A DNA stretch of 64,000 bases. Source: Photobacterium toruni. Lineage in GTDB: Bacteria; Pseudomonadota; Gammaproteobacteria; Enterobacterales; Vibrionaceae. The notes below the pieces were generated by a model that was not told the DNA's origin, made no database searches, and was given only the letters and a program-made list of their open reading frames with translations. The stretch's first letter is position 1, and every line of letters starts with the position of its first letter. Location of the stretch: NCBI RefSeq assembly GCF_024529955.1, contig NZ_AP024855.1:434001-498000 (forward strand), read 5' to 3'. Positions 1 to 9,170 of the stretch are shown piece by piece. The position numbers and the translations under genes were made by a program.

Positions 1-366
1 ACTGCAAAAACAACACCTTTTGAAGTAAAAAACCTCAAGATCACTAAAGTATTACTTGATACTAAAACAGATTACAAAGCAGACGTAAGCTATGATTTAG
101 TTGCTAATAAAAGCTTAGATGAGTTTAAAAGCTCAATGAAAGCCCTAGCAGCAAAACCAAAAACACCTGCGACAGATACGACTGCGGACACAACAACAGA
201 CGATATGTCATCAGCATTACATACTCTAAAAAACAATCTAGCAGCAGAAGTAATGGTTGTTGCATTTAGTGCGAAATATGGTGACTTTAAAGCAGGACAA
301 ACTGTTGATACTGTTAATGAAACCGTATCATTGAAAAAAGTAAACGATCAATGGGTTAAAGATTAG
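1..366 (+). CDS. hypothetical protein, 3' part only
   Basis: The reading frame is open from base 1 and stops with TAG at 364-366, so the gene begins outside the window. The visible 121 residues are rich in Lys, Thr and Ala, with a Thr/Asp-rich stretch around codons 55-70 and a C-terminal part that reads like a small beta-rich domain ending in LKKVNDQWVKD. An internal ATG at 136 is open but has no convincing ribosome site, and the frame upstream of it is coding-like. A strong terminator follows directly. I do not recognise the family. Confidence 0.6.
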   Translation, partial: TAKTTPFEVKNLKITKVLLDTKTDYKADVSYDLVANKSLDEFKSSMKALAAKPKTPATDTTADTTTDDMSSALHTLKNNLAAEVMVVAFSAKYGDFKAGQTVDTVNETVSLKKVNDQWVKD

Positions 367-383
367 TTCTTCCCCATCAACAT

Positions 384-411
384 AAAAACCGTCATTAATG
401 ACGGTTTTTTT
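384..411 (+). terminator. rho-independent terminator
   Basis: The stem AAAAACCGTC / GACGGTTTTT around a short ATTAAT centre runs into a T tract. It closes the partial gene ending at 366. Confidence 0.85.
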
Positions 412-549
412 ATAGCTGCATTATAAATAGAGCTATTTTTACTTTATCACTCTATTAAAAGGTGACTATCTCACTTAAAAGTAGAGCAAATCACCAAACT
501 CAGTTAAAGTTATTTATAGATAGATTGGTATTATAAGGAAGAATATACG

Positions 550-873
550 ATGAATCTTACTCAAGCTGTAGTGACAGTACCTTCACATATGGTACCTGGT
601 GGTATGCCTCATCCAAATCTTAAGCAATTGGGGTTCCATGATTTTGAGCGTTGTTCGATCGTCGATACAACCAAACTAACCCAATTTAAGTTTTCAACAC
701 CAGCCCTAAATGCAACTGAAGCCCAATTTGACGCAGCTATTGAGCAATTTATTTGGCTTTTTGCCAAAGGTACACCTTATGTTATTGATAAGGCCTTTGT
801 CGATAAAACACCTGATAGCCACCACCGTTACTATTACACCAATAATAAGCGCATTTGCGAAGTGATCCGTTGA
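550..873 (+). CDS. hypothetical protein (107 aa)
   Basis: The protein has 107 residues, with no signal peptide and no membrane segment. The start is supported by AAGGAAGA at 536-543, just upstream of the ATG. The mixed hydrophobic/polar sequence, with several aromatic residues near the C-terminus (HHRYYYTNNKRIC), suggests a small soluble protein. It stands alone between a terminator and the convergent gene at 945-1289. I do not recognise a family. Confidence 0.6.
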   Translation: MNLTQAVVTVPSHMVPGGMPHPNLKQLGFHDFERCSIVDTTKLTQFKFSTPALNATEAQFDAAIEQFIWLFAKGTPYVIDKAFVDKTPDSHHRYYYTNNKRICEVIR

Positions 874-944
874 TATACACTTAATGGCCAATCTATCGTA
901 TTCATTCTAGATTGGCCACTAAAGACAATCTTTCTCTTATCACA

Positions 945-1289
945 CTACAATTGCGCCAAAATACCATTATCAGATTGCATTCGTAGCCAATCTCCATCTG
1001 CTTTTAATAATAATAAAGTACCATCAATATTGACTGATTTTTCAGTTAAGTGATTTAACTGATGGGTATTATTTCTAAACACACGCTTTAAATTTGTTCC
1101 TAATAGCGTGTTCATATAATGTTGTAAAGCGGCATCTTTTTGAAACACCACAATGGTGCTATCTGCTGATTGAATGTGTATTTGTTCAATATCCATCACA
1201 ACAACCTGCTGCTTTGCTAATTCAGCAGCAAGGTCAAGGTCGTTGATACAATTTGTTGTAATAGTCACTACCGTGTTACTCATCGCCAT
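945..1289 (-). CDS. hypothetical protein (114 aa)
   Basis: A 114-residue soluble protein with alternating hydrophobic residues at the N-terminus (VVTITTNCINDLDLAAELAK) and a tail containing KADGDWLRMQ. Alternating beta and alpha elements are likely. The preferred start may be the second Met (MSNTVV), since AGGAAATGGCGATG places a Shine-Dalgarno-like AGGAAA a few bases ahead. It is convergent with 550-873. Function unknown. Confidence 0.55.
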   Translation of the reverse strand: MAMSNTVVTITTNCINDLDLAAELAKQQVVVMDIEQIHIQSADSTIVVFQKDAALQHYMNTLLGTNLKRVFRNNTHQLNHLTEKSVNIDGTLLLLKADGDWLRMQSDNGILAQL

Positions 1290-1533
1290 TTCCTATTGAA
1301 TAGATATCTATCGTAACGATAAATTACACCTTCAATTATAGAAATAACATAAGATCATTTTTATATTGCATAACCCTGCCGTATTCAGCAAATACTCACC
1401 ATCAATGGATCACGTCATCGAATGTAGTAAAAACAACACTAGAACATCATAAAAATGTCATCGTTATTTCCTACTCTGATAACTCATTACATACTGACGA
1501 TAAATAGATCAATAAAGAAAGAAGGGATCACAC

Positions 1534-2253
1534 TTGCCATTTACAACTCAAACAATAACCAATAGCAATATAACGATGCCATCTTATCTTGCTATTTTTG
1601 ATTTAGATGAAACGCTCATTGCCGCAGACACCACCCACCTATGGCATCATTTCCTTGTTGAAAAAGGGCTTGCTCCACCGTCATTACTTACACATGAAAA
1701 CACCATGATGGCTGCTGATGCTAAAAGCTCACTGAATATGAGCAGTTACATCACCACAACACTTGAACCACTAACAGGAAAAAGCCTTCACACAATAAGA
1801 CACCTTGTTGATGATTTTATTCGTGAGGTAATTACGCCAGCAATATATCTACAAGCACTTGAGCGTATAGAATGGCACCGAAAGCGTGGTGATCATCTTT
1901 TGATTATATCGGCGACAGGCGAACATCTGGTTAAGCCAATAGCAACGTTCCTTGGCATTGACGATGTTATTGCGATTGAAATTGAACAAAATCACGGTGT
2001 CTATACCGGAAAAACAACAGGTATATTAAGTTTTAAAGAAGGAAAAGTTGAGCGCTTAAAGCGATGGTTACAACAACAAAACCACCGTTACAAAGGCTGT
2101 TATGGCTACAGTGACTCCATTAATGACTTACCCCTGCTTAACTTTGTCAATAAACCATTTGCTGTTAATCCTGATCCCGCTCTTGCTATGCATGCTCAAA
2201 TGCAAGAATGGACGATAATGGATTGGCGTCATGATAATAATATTCTTCGCTAA
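1534..2253 (+). CDS. HAD-superfamily IB phosphatase-like hydrolase
   Basis: Carries the HAD motif I FDLDETL (DxDxT type) near residue 23. Motif II is in LLIISATGEHLVKP, and a motif III/IV region reads GYSDSINDLPLL. These are the nucleophile, phosphate-binding and Mg2+ residues of subfamily IB hydrolases related to phosphoserine phosphatase. The length (about 225-239 aa) fits. The TTG at 1534 follows GAAGGGA at 1520-1526 with good spacing. The ATG at 1576 would begin MPSYLAIFDLDETL but lacks an obvious ribosome site, so either start is possible. The substrate cannot be read from sequence. It stands alone, with 394 bp of gene-free DNA downstream. Confidence 0.85.
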   Translation: MPFTTQTITNSNITMPSYLAIFDLDETLIAADTTHLWHHFLVEKGLAPPSLLTHENTMMAADAKSSLNMSSYITTTLEPLTGKSLHTIRHLVDDFIREVITPAIYLQALERIEWHRKRGDHLLIISATGEHLVKPIATFLGIDDVIAIEIEQNHGVYTGKTTGILSFKEGKVERLKRWLQQQNHRYKGCYGYSDSINDLPLLNFVNKPFAVNPDPALAMHAQMQEWTIMDWRHDNNILR

Positions 2254-2647
2254 TGCTTTGTTGGTCATTATTACTATAGATTCATCTTAATTACGCAACT
2301 AACTTAGTATAATTCACGCTTTACAATGAGAATATGTTAACAGACGATAAATATATTCTTTATCTCTACTTGATAATACATTTTCAGTACCCATTTACAG
2401 ATAGTAACAAACTAAATTAAATTTCTTGTAGCAAACTATAGATGTAGTACAGCGAACGTAATACAGTATTCGCGCATTCTATTTCGATTTACAAATGATA
2501 ATTATGTATTCATCATCTGTTCAATGTTGCTATGAGAATACTATAATTTATAAGCAATCTTATTTAGCAAGGCTGATGTTAGGAAACAACCATCAACCAA
2601 GTAACGGTACACCCTACCACTGACAGGGTATTGAGAAGGTAATAATC
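2254..2647. other. gene-free upstream region of the DUF2076 gene
   Basis: AT-rich with no plausible ORF. TATAAT at 2542-2547 could be a -10 element, with a weak TTCAAT 16 bp upstream. A small hairpin, ACCCT/AGGGT at 2611-2628, lies just before the GAGAAGGT ribosome site at 2632-2639 and could affect translation. Confidence 0.4.
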
Positions 2648-3424
2648 ATGACTCCACAAGAAAAAGAACTTATTCAAAGCGTTGCTGCTAAGCTTCAAAA
2701 AAGCCCTGAAAGCAAGAAAGATGCGGAAGCAGAGCAATTTATTAATACTGAAATTGGCGCACAGCCAGATGCAATTTACAAACTAACACAAGCAGTACTT
2801 GTGCAAGAAATGGCATTAAAGCAATTAAAAGAAAAGAACGATTACTTAGAGAAAAACGCTGAGTATTACAAAGAAGAATCAAACCGTGGCACAATGAGCC
2901 GTATGTTTGGTGGTTCTCGTCAAGCGCCACCACAACCGCCACAACCACCTGTTCGCCAGCCAAGTGCTTTTGGTGGTTTCATGCAAACGGCTGCAGGTGT
3001 AGCTGCAGGTATGGTTGCAGGTAGTGTGATCAGCAATATGTTGTTTGATGATAAGCCAGCAGAAACCGCTGCGGCTGAACCTGCGCCAGCAGCAGATGCG
3101 GCAACGGATACAACAGCAACAGATACTGCACAGGCAGATACCGCGGCAGATGCAACAACCGATCCACAGGCTGATGATTCAAGCTTCTTAAATAATGATG
3201 ATTCAAATAGCTTTGCATCTGATTACACTGGCGGGTTTGGTAACTCAGGCTTCGGCGATGACAATAGTGGCTTTGGCGGCGACGACAGTGGCTTTGGTAA
3301 TTCAGGCTTCGGTGGTGATGACAGCGGCTTTGGCAACGATGATACATTCGCTAATAATAGTGGCTTTGGTGATACCGATGGCGGCTTTGGTGGCGATTTC
3401 GGTGGCGACGACGACGACTTCTAA
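2648..3424 (+). CDS. DUF2076 family protein
   Basis: The N-terminus (MTPQEKELIQSVAAKL, residues 1-85) has the helical, Gln/Lys-rich form of DUF2076 proteins. It is followed by a Pro/Gln stretch (PPQPPQPP, about 97-105), a hydrophobic Ala/Gly segment near 108-130 (GGFMQTAAGVAAGMVAGSVI), an Ala/Thr/Asp linker, and a tail from about 195 to 258 made of GFG(G/N)DDSGFGNSG repeats. The hydrophobic segment resembles a glycine-zipper membrane-associating helix. The repetitive acidic Gly/Asp tail is probably disordered. The ATG has GAGAAGGT about 8 bp upstream, and a strong terminator follows. Cellular role unknown. Confidence 0.8.
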   Translation: MTPQEKELIQSVAAKLQKSPESKKDAEAEQFINTEIGAQPDAIYKLTQAVLVQEMALKQLKEKNDYLEKNAEYYKEESNRGTMSRMFGGSRQAPPQPPQPPVRQPSAFGGFMQTAAGVAAGMVAGSVISNMLFDDKPAETAAAEPAPAADAATDTTATDTAQADTAADATTDPQADDSSFLNNDDSNSFASDYTGGFGNSGFGDDNSGFGGDDSGFGNSGFGGDDSGFGNDDTFANNSGFGDTDGGFGGDFGGDDDDF

Positions 3425-3445
3425 TTTTGTTGTCACTCACTACAC

Positions 3446-3473
3446 AAAAAGAGCGTTTATACGCTCTTTTTTT
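3446..3473 (+). terminator. rho-independent terminator after the DUF2076 gene
   Basis: AAAAAGAGCG / CGCTCTTTTT stem followed by T residues, 22 bp after the stop codon. Confidence 0.85.
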
Positions 3474-3552
3474 ATGGGTTTTATTACCTGACGTGATCAT
3501 TCACTTCTTGGTGCTATTATGTAGCGATATCCGTTTACAAAATTTACCGTCT

Positions 3553-4032
3553 TTATTTTAGAATTTCCATGGTGACATTTAATACACCAGTACGCGTGTT
3601 ACCAATTGTTTTAAATGCTGAACGTGATAAATCAATTATCCGCCCACGAATAAAAGGGCCACGATCATTAATCGTAACAATCACACTTTTATGGTTACTG
3701 ATATTGGTTACTTTTACTTTGGTACCAAAAGGCAATGTTCGATGCGCTGCGGTGAGCTTTCCTTGATCAAAAATTTGTCCATTTGCAGTCTTTCGTCCTT
3801 GGAACATATTGGCATAATAGGACGCTTTACCATAAATAATCTTTGAAGACGACGGTACTGATACAGGTTTAACGTCTTTCTTATACTCAACAGGCTTTAC
3901 AATTAACACTGGACGTTGAGTATCAATTTTTACGGTTTCTTCTGGAACATCAGGACTAGCACAGCCTGACGCTACAACAAAAAGAACAACACTCACCCCC
4001 CAATAACGCCTCATAGATCCATTCATACCCAT
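3553..4032 (-). CDS. rlpA: RlpA-like lipoprotein (double-psi beta-barrel)
   Basis: The N-terminus has a hydrophobic signal and a lipobox ending VASGC, so C24 is the likely lipidated cysteine. Residues 65-155 form an RlpA double-psi beta-barrel: GKASYYANMFQGRKTANG, then LPFGTKVKVTN and VTINDRGPF, then GRIIDLSRSAF. RlpA proteins act on peptidoglycan as septal lytic transglycosylases. This one is short and has no SPOR domain, so it is a minimal RlpA-like protein rather than full-length RlpA. The third or seventh codon Met may be the true start, since AGG in GTAGGTT is better spaced for the third. Confidence 0.8.
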   Translation of the reverse strand: MGMNGSMRRYWGVSVVLFVVASGCASPDVPEETVKIDTQRPVLIVKPVEYKKDVKPVSVPSSSKIIYGKASYYANMFQGRKTANGQIFDQGKLTAAHRTLPFGTKVKVTNISNHKSVIVTINDRGPFIRGRIIDLSRSAFKTIGNTRTGVLNVTMEILK

Positions 4033-4160
4033 AACCTACAGTAACTTATCTTATACGACAGTCAGTTATAAAATAACGTATAACAATTAACCATATGTTA
4101 AATATTACCACTAAATGTAACGTGCAATACTAAAATTACTCATTTACGCTTTTAAAAATA

Positions 4161-4189
4161 AAAAAAACCGACATCATTAATAATGTCGG
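4161..4189 (-). terminator. rho-independent terminator
   Basis: CCGACAT / ATGTCGG hairpin. On the minus strand it runs into eight Ts, so it probably ends transcripts from the gene at 4423-5043. The rest of 4033-4422 is AT-rich with no ORF I can support. Confidence 0.7.
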
Positions 4190-4422
4190 CTACAAAAAGG
4201 AATAATAAAACATACTGTTATCTAACCATCCTTTATTTCTACTTCCATTGTAAAAATAAGCAATGACAATATACATACAGCAAGTTACATACCACTATTT
4301 TATATTCCATATAATTTTGCTTAAACCTGTATAGATGCTGCTTTTAAACATGAAATTAACCACTAAAGCGTATTATTTAACACTGTCGTATCGCAATATC
4401 ATTAGCAAAATGCATCACATCA

Positions 4423-5043
4423 TTATTTAGCCACTAACAGTCTCAAAGCATGCACTCCATACTGTCCAAGGGGAGTAAATACCAGCATAAAAATACTAAT
4501 ATTGGTTAAAATGGTTAACCACAAGATCGCCTTAAATGGCTGTTTCTGAGATTTATGCCGTAATATTTTCTGTGCCCACAAAGCACCGGGCCAACCACCA
4601 GCCAAGGATAACAAATGTAAACTTGCTTCTTTAGTGCGCCATGCATCTTTGCTCGCGGCTCTTTTATCATGCGCATACACGGCAAAAGTTACAATGCTCA
4701 AACAGACATAACCAATTAACACCCAATATGGACATCGAGCTAGCCATACCCATCCCGCAACTAATGCTAGAAATAACACACTAAAACCTTGAGCTTTACT
4801 CATTGGCGCAGTGTATTTATCTAGCCCTGAATGAGCCTTAACAAACATGACAGATTTTGCTGATTTTTTACCTTTATGATCAGTACTAAGCTCATAATAA
4901 ACATGTTCATTCATTCGTGGTCGACTTTGACGATCACTCAACGCACTAATATGAAAAAACACATTATCACCACCATGCTGGGGTTGAATAAAACCAAAGC
5001 CTTTTTGATGGTTCCATTGCACAACAGTACCTTTATATTTCAT
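4423..5043 (-). CDS. cold-shock domain / DUF1294 membrane fusion protein
   Basis: Residues 1-70 are a cold-shock OB fold with RNP1-like KGFGFIQPQ and RNP2-like VFFHISAL, so nucleic-acid binding is expected. After a linker, residues 85-200 hold hydrophobic helices and the DUF1294 signature HDKRAASKDAWRTKEASLHLLSLAGGWPGALWAQK. This domain order is a known arrangement in gammaproteobacteria; the role of the DUF1294 part is not established. The start follows AGGTAAAG a few bases upstream of the ATG. Confidence 0.88.
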   Translation of the reverse strand: MKYKGTVVQWNHQKGFGFIQPQHGGDNVFFHISALSDRQSRPRMNEHVYYELSTDHKGKKSAKSVMFVKAHSGLDKYTAPMSKAQGFSVLFLALVAGWVWLARCPYWVLIGYVCLSIVTFAVYAHDKRAASKDAWRTKEASLHLLSLAGGWPGALWAQKILRHKSQKQPFKAILWLTILTNISIFMLVFTPLGQYGVHALRLLVAK

Positions 5044-5388
5044 GCTTTACCTATTACTTTACACTGTAAACAGAACGGAGATTAATTAACGACAAATAAC
5101 AAGTAACATCATGAATTATCGATGTTTTATTATAATAATTACCAATAAACATGTAACTTAATGGTGGGTATAACGATATACACAGCTGTAAACCTTTTTT
5201 TGCTATCAAGTTAATACTTTCGTTATTAAAAATATCACAATTGTTGAGTACGGTTAAAGTAATGCATACAATAACTACACACCCTCTTCCATTATTGTTA
5301 CTAAAATAATCGTCGTTAACCACGGCTTAATACTCATCTATACATCTCGTTAATTTGCTTATTGCGCCTTTCATCAATTAGGTGAACC
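5044..5388. other. gene-free stretch
   Basis: AT-rich intergenic DNA between the divergent CSD/DUF1294 and ABC genes. It probably holds both promoters, but I cannot single one out. An 89-codon minus-strand ORF here has a Cys/Asn/Tyr-rich composition unlike real protein. Confidence 0.4.
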
Positions 5389-7269
5389 ATGCTTAAACGC
5401 TTTTTAAAACACTTTGAAAATTTCACAGAAGCATTTCCAAAACAAGATCCAGAGCAACCGCCACAAGGTATTATTGCTTTTTGTCGATACTATAGCCGTG
5501 GATTTGAAAAACCATTGCTTATAATGGCATTGCTAAGTGCGACAATTGCTATTTTAGAAGTGGTGCTGTTCGGCTTCATGGGAAAATTGGTCGATTGGCT
5601 CACCGACAGTGATCCTCATACCTTTCTTGCTCAAAATGGCAGCAGTTTATTCTGGTTGGGATTAGTGATTTTGGTCGTCATGCCAACTCTGGTTTTGATT
5701 TCATCATTAATCACCCACCAATCGTTACTGGGCAACTACCCAATGTCGATCCGTTGGCTTGCACACCGTTATTTACTCAAACAAAGCGTATCGTTTTATC
5801 AAGATGATTTCGCGGGTCGTATTGCAACCAAAGTCATGCAAACCTCGCTGGCAGTACGTGAAGCGGTAATGAAAACAGCGGATGTGTTTGTTTATGTCGC
5901 TGTCTACTTTACATCATCACTGGTTATTTTAGCGCAAGCTGATTGGCTGTTAATGCTCCCAATGTTGTTTTGGCTAGCAGCTTATGTGTGTATCCAACTT
6001 TATTTTGTACCCAAACTTAAACACATTGCAGCACAACAAGCAGATGCGCGCTCAACCATGACTGGCTCAATTGTTGATAGCTATACCAATATTTCAACGG
6101 TCAAATTATTTTCTCATGATCAGCGAGAAACAGAGTATGCCGAAAAAGGCATGAAAGGCTTTTTAAGTACTGTTCATCAGCAAATGCGGTTAGTAACGGG
6201 GTTTAACTTTTGCGTTCAACTCACCAACTATACCCTACTGTTTACTATTTCTGCGATCTCGATTTATTTATGGATGCACAGTGCAATTCAAGTCGGTGCG
6301 ATTGCGATTGCTATCAGCCTCGCACTGCGTATTAATGGTATGTCAATGTGGATCATGTGGGAAGTTGGCGCGTTATTTGAAAACATCGGAACAGTGGTTG
6401 ATGGTATGAAAACCTTATCAAAACCGATTGCTATTGAAGATGCTGCTGATGCTAAACCATTGGCAGTCACTCAAGGCGGCATTGAATTTGACGATGTTAG
6501 CTTTCATTATGGCGAAAATAAAGGTGTGATCAGTCATCTTAATCTCAACATTAAACCCGGTGAGAAAGTCGGTTTAGTCGGTCGTTCTGGCGCAGGTAAA
6601 TCAACCTTAGTTAACTTGCTATTACGCTTCCATGATGTTGAAGGTGGTCATATCCGTATTGACGGTCAAGACATTACCGCAGTGACTCAAAACTCATTGC
6701 GCAGTAATATTGGCATGGTGACTCAAGATACTTCCCTATTACATCGCTCTATTCGTGAAAATATTCTCTATGGCGCACCTGATGCGGGTGAAGATCGGTT
6801 ATTAGCAGCAACCCGTCAAGCACATGCGCATGAGTTTATTGAAACGCTCACCGATTCTTTTGGTAACGTTGGCTATGATGCTCAAGTGGGTGAACGTGGC
6901 GTTAAACTTTCTGGTGGTCAACGTCAGCGTATTGCTATTTCACGAGTCTTACTTAAAAACGCGCCAATATTGATTCTCGATGAAGCCACATCAGCGTTAG
7001 ACTCTGAAGTAGAAGCGGCGATTCAAGACAGTCTTAATGAGTTAATGCAAGGCAAAACAGTGATTGCAATTGCGCACCGTTTATCGACTATTGCCGCGAT
7101 GGATCGTTTGATTATCCTTGATAAAGGTCAAATTATTGAGCAAGGCTCCCATGCTGAGTTATTGCAGCAAAAGGGGATTTATGCGCAGTTATGGGCGCAT
7201 CAGACCGGTGGGTTTATTGGTGAGCAGGATGTTTCAGTGACGGCTAATGATTTGAATCAGAATATATAG
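5389..7269 (+). CDS. ABC transporter, fused permease and ATPase
   Basis: An exporter-type half-transporter. Residues 45-330 form a six-helix ABC membrane domain. The ATPase follows, with Walker A GRSGAGKST near residue 400, signature LSGGQRQRIA near 508, Walker B ILILDEATSALD near 528 and switch IAHRLSTI near 560. The length (626 aa) is slightly above typical exporters because of a soluble N-terminus (about 40 aa) and a short C-terminal tail. It would work as a homodimer or with a partner outside the window. The substrate (lipid, drug or peptide) cannot be inferred. The start follows AGGTGAACC. Confidence 0.9.
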   Translation: MLKRFLKHFENFTEAFPKQDPEQPPQGIIAFCRYYSRGFEKPLLIMALLSATIAILEVVLFGFMGKLVDWLTDSDPHTFLAQNGSSLFWLGLVILVVMPTLVLISSLITHQSLLGNYPMSIRWLAHRYLLKQSVSFYQDDFAGRIATKVMQTSLAVREAVMKTADVFVYVAVYFTSSLVILAQADWLLMLPMLFWLAAYVCIQLYFVPKLKHIAAQQADARSTMTGSIVDSYTNISTVKLFSHDQRETEYAEKGMKGFLSTVHQQMRLVTGFNFCVQLTNYTLLFTISAISIYLWMHSAIQVGAIAIAISLALRINGMSMWIMWEVGALFENIGTVVDGMKTLSKPIAIEDAADAKPLAVTQGGIEFDDVSFHYGENKGVISHLNLNIKPGEKVGLVGRSGAGKSTLVNLLLRFHDVEGGHIRIDGQDITAVTQNSLRSNIGMVTQDTSLLHRSIRENILYGAPDAGEDRLLAATRQAHAHEFIETLTDSFGNVGYDAQVGERGVKLSGGQRQRIAISRVLLKNAPILILDEATSALDSEVEAAIQDSLNELMQGKTVIAIAHRLSTIAAMDRLIILDKGQIIEQGSHAELLQQKGIYAQLWAHQTGGFIGEQDVSVTANDLNQNI

Positions 7270-7293
7270 CTGTATTTGATCCCCTTTAACACT

Positions 7294-7318
7294 AAGCCGC
7301 TGATTTAGAGGCTTTTTT
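7294..7318 (+). terminator. probable terminator after the ABC gene
   Basis: AAGCC / GGCTT stem with an 11-base loop followed by a T run, 25 bp after the stop. A short stem, so moderate confidence. Confidence 0.55.
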
Positions 7319-7455
7319 TGAATTATCTTTGACAATGCTCAACTTCTTTTTAGCATTAACTGCCATGATATTTTCAATATTTACTTATGTAAGTTCGCTT
7401 AAGCTTGTCCAACACTTCAAATAGGTGTTAGCTGTGCGACACATATCCTTATTTG

Positions 7456-8010
7456 TTATACAGGTACTCCACCTTGCACATTTTTAAAAATAATCCTTAA
7501 ATACAAGCTACGTCCCTCGGTTGTTAAAGCCCATATTTCTCCATTTTTACCTATAGATTTTTTTACATAGCCATGAACAACAAGCCACTCAAGCGCAACT
7601 TTTACTTCAGTACGGTCGATTTTAGTTGACCTACAAATACCTAATACATAACGCCATGTGTAGTTTGGGTCATGCAATGAAACCAAAACTTTTTGAGCAT
7701 TCTCAGGTACTAAATTCAAGTTAGGAACCTCAATGTCAGGAGACTCGACCTCTTCGGAATAGTCAGATTCAATTTCTTTTTCTAAGACGGCTTTAATTTG
7801 CTCTGCTCGTAGCTTTGCTTCAACACCACCTGCTTTGAAACTTTCAAATTTATCCAAACTAGAAAAAACCAAACCGATAAACCCCGCAGCAATCGCCAGC
7901 CCCATCTCCGTGGCTTTACCTACATAACCAAAATAGATTGAAACAAACAGCAAAGTTATAGCAGATAGTACACTGAGTATTAGTTCAAATATCTTATCTT
8001 TTAAATTCAA
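7456..8010 (-). CDS. membrane protein with C-terminal winged-helix-like domain, unknown function
   Basis: Two hydrophobic segments fill residues 8-52 (FELILSVLSAITLLFVSIYFG and a second, Gly/Ala-rich helix). Next come a charged linker with several Glu residues (KEIESDYSEEVESPD) and a C-terminal domain (about 110-175). Its pattern of helices and the wing-like GEIWALTTEGRSLYLR resemble a winged helix. It lies 39 bp downstream of the gene at 8050-8871, in the same direction, and is probably cotranscribed. A membrane-anchored regulator or sensor is a reasonable guess, not a demonstrated role. Confidence 0.7.
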   Translation of the reverse strand: MNLKDKIFELILSVLSAITLLFVSIYFGYVGKATEMGLAIAAGFIGLVFSSLDKFESFKAGGVEAKLRAEQIKAVLEKEIESDYSEEVESPDIEVPNLNLVPENAQKVLVSLHDPNYTWRYVLGICRSTKIDRTEVKVALEWLVVHGYVKKSIGKNGEIWALTTEGRSLYLRIIFKNVQGGVPV

Positions 8011-8049
8011 ATAATTTATCTCCTAGCTACCAGCTGAAATAACACCATG

Positions 8050-8871
8050 TTAGGCATAATGCTCGACATTGCCACTATCCTTTTCTATACGATGAACAAA
8101 ATAAGACTTATTATCTTTGTTGTAACAAAGAACAATACGAGATATAGGATCTGATGTGGAAAAAGTGGCATCAAGCTCGTGCTTTACCATGCTAATAGCA
8201 TTTCTCATAATATTTAATGAATAGCACTCCTTTTCTCTCCCCCATTCGCCTATAAAACGAATTTCAATTTCACACCCACGATAGTCAACAATTTGAGCAT
8301 GATGTAGCCCTACGCCTTTTTTCGCTAGTTTCGGAAGCTCTTCTGATACAAATTTTTTTATTTTTGGCGCAATAACTGTTTTATAAAAATCATCCCACAC
8401 CGGAGTTAAAGCGAAGGCAACAGCTGCTGTAAAAATAGCCCAAGATTCAGGTGTATTGTTTTTCTTAATCCATTTGCCCAAATTGATTTTGTTAGATTCG
8501 GATAATGACTCTAATAACTCCGCATCATTATAATAGGGGAAAGGAATATAGAGTAAAAAATCAGGGTTATTTTCAGACTTAATTTCTTCAACACCAGAAA
8601 TGCTAAAACCACCGACAGCTATTTCTAAATTGTCTCGATCAACAAATAAGTCTCCAATAAGACTCCACTCTTTATCGCTGTTTCCGAACTTTTCTAACCT
8701 TAAGTTCTCTGCATAACCAATTGTCTTTAGACCTAAATCATGTTGTTGATTTAGAGGCATACGTTTCCCTTTGAAAGTGTTACAGAAATCATTTAGAAAC
8801 TCGTAGGTTAGTTTTTCACCTTGCCGATCTATTGACGTTCCACCCAGTATTTGATTTTGAATAAATTCCAA
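8050..8871 (-). CDS. protein with prohead-protease-like N-terminal region
   Basis: 273 residues. The N-terminal 95 residues (GTSIDRQGEKLTYEFL, then PLNQQHDLG with H44, an IGDLFVD strand, and GGFSISG with S90) resemble HK97-type prohead proteases (peptidase family S78), where a His in an H-D context and a Ser in an x-S-I-G-like strand form the active site. Residues 150-185 hold a hydrophobic helix (WAIFTAAVAFALTPVW). The C-terminal 80 residues form a separate alpha/beta-like part. No capsid, portal or terminase gene is nearby, so this is not a prophage head module. It sits in a two-gene unit with 7456-8010. The protease reading is inference from motif and spacing only. Confidence 0.7.
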   Translation of the reverse strand: MEFIQNQILGGTSIDRQGEKLTYEFLNDFCNTFKGKRMPLNQQHDLGLKTIGYAENLRLEKFGNSDKEWSLIGDLFVDRDNLEIAVGGFSISGVEEIKSENNPDFLLYIPFPYYNDAELLESLSESNKINLGKWIKKNNTPESWAIFTAAVAFALTPVWDDFYKTVIAPKIKKFVSEELPKLAKKGVGLHHAQIVDYRGCEIEIRFIGEWGREKECYSLNIMRNAISMVKHELDATFSTSDPISRIVLCYNKDNKSYFVHRIEKDSGNVEHYA

Positions 8872-8941
8872 TTTTACTCCTTATGCCTAGAAACATAGAA
8901 TAGTCAGATCTTTACTTTAAAAAATCAGCATGCGTAAGTTA

Positions 8942-8983
8942 ATTCCTATCGTCCTCACTATCATTCTTTATTAGGAATGACAG
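8942..8983. repeat. palindromic intergenic repeat, degenerate copy
   Basis: ATTCCT...AGGAAT arms around a CGTCCTCACTATCATTC core. It aligns base for base with the better-preserved copy at 9171-9212. Confidence 0.6.
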
Positions 8984-9170
8984 CATCTAGACAAAAAATT
9001 ATTGATACCCATTATTTTTTCGATAATAGTTTATTTAAACTATAAGTATCATGACATTGGTTGTATTTTTGAAAATGAAGAAGTGATGGCTATCCGTGAT
9101 TTATTTAGCCCGTATTGGAACATTAATAGAAATCAACGAAAACAATAACTCTACAACGCGCGAATTGTAG
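8984..9170. other. gene-free stretch between two palindromic repeats
   Basis: No supportable ORF. AT-rich DNA between the two repeat copies, upstream of the 8050-8871 gene. Confidence 0.4.

Noticed and set aside
3030..3491. ORFs on both strands inside the DUF2076 gene
   Set aside because: Low-complexity shadows of the Gly/Asp repeat region.
5054..5323. 89-codon minus-strand ORF
   Set aside because: Cys/Asn/Tyr-rich composition, no ribosome site, and it overlaps the likely promoters of two real genes.
7380..8060. Integron attC-like pieces (GTTAGGC at 8050 and TATAACAAATAAGG after the 7456 gene)
   Set aside because: The gap between the two genes is only 39 bp, too short for an attC site, and no complete pair of core sites could be matched.
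8050..8871. Prophage remnant
   Set aside because: Only one protein has a phage-like motif; no capsid, portal, terminase, integrase or attachment repeats surround it.
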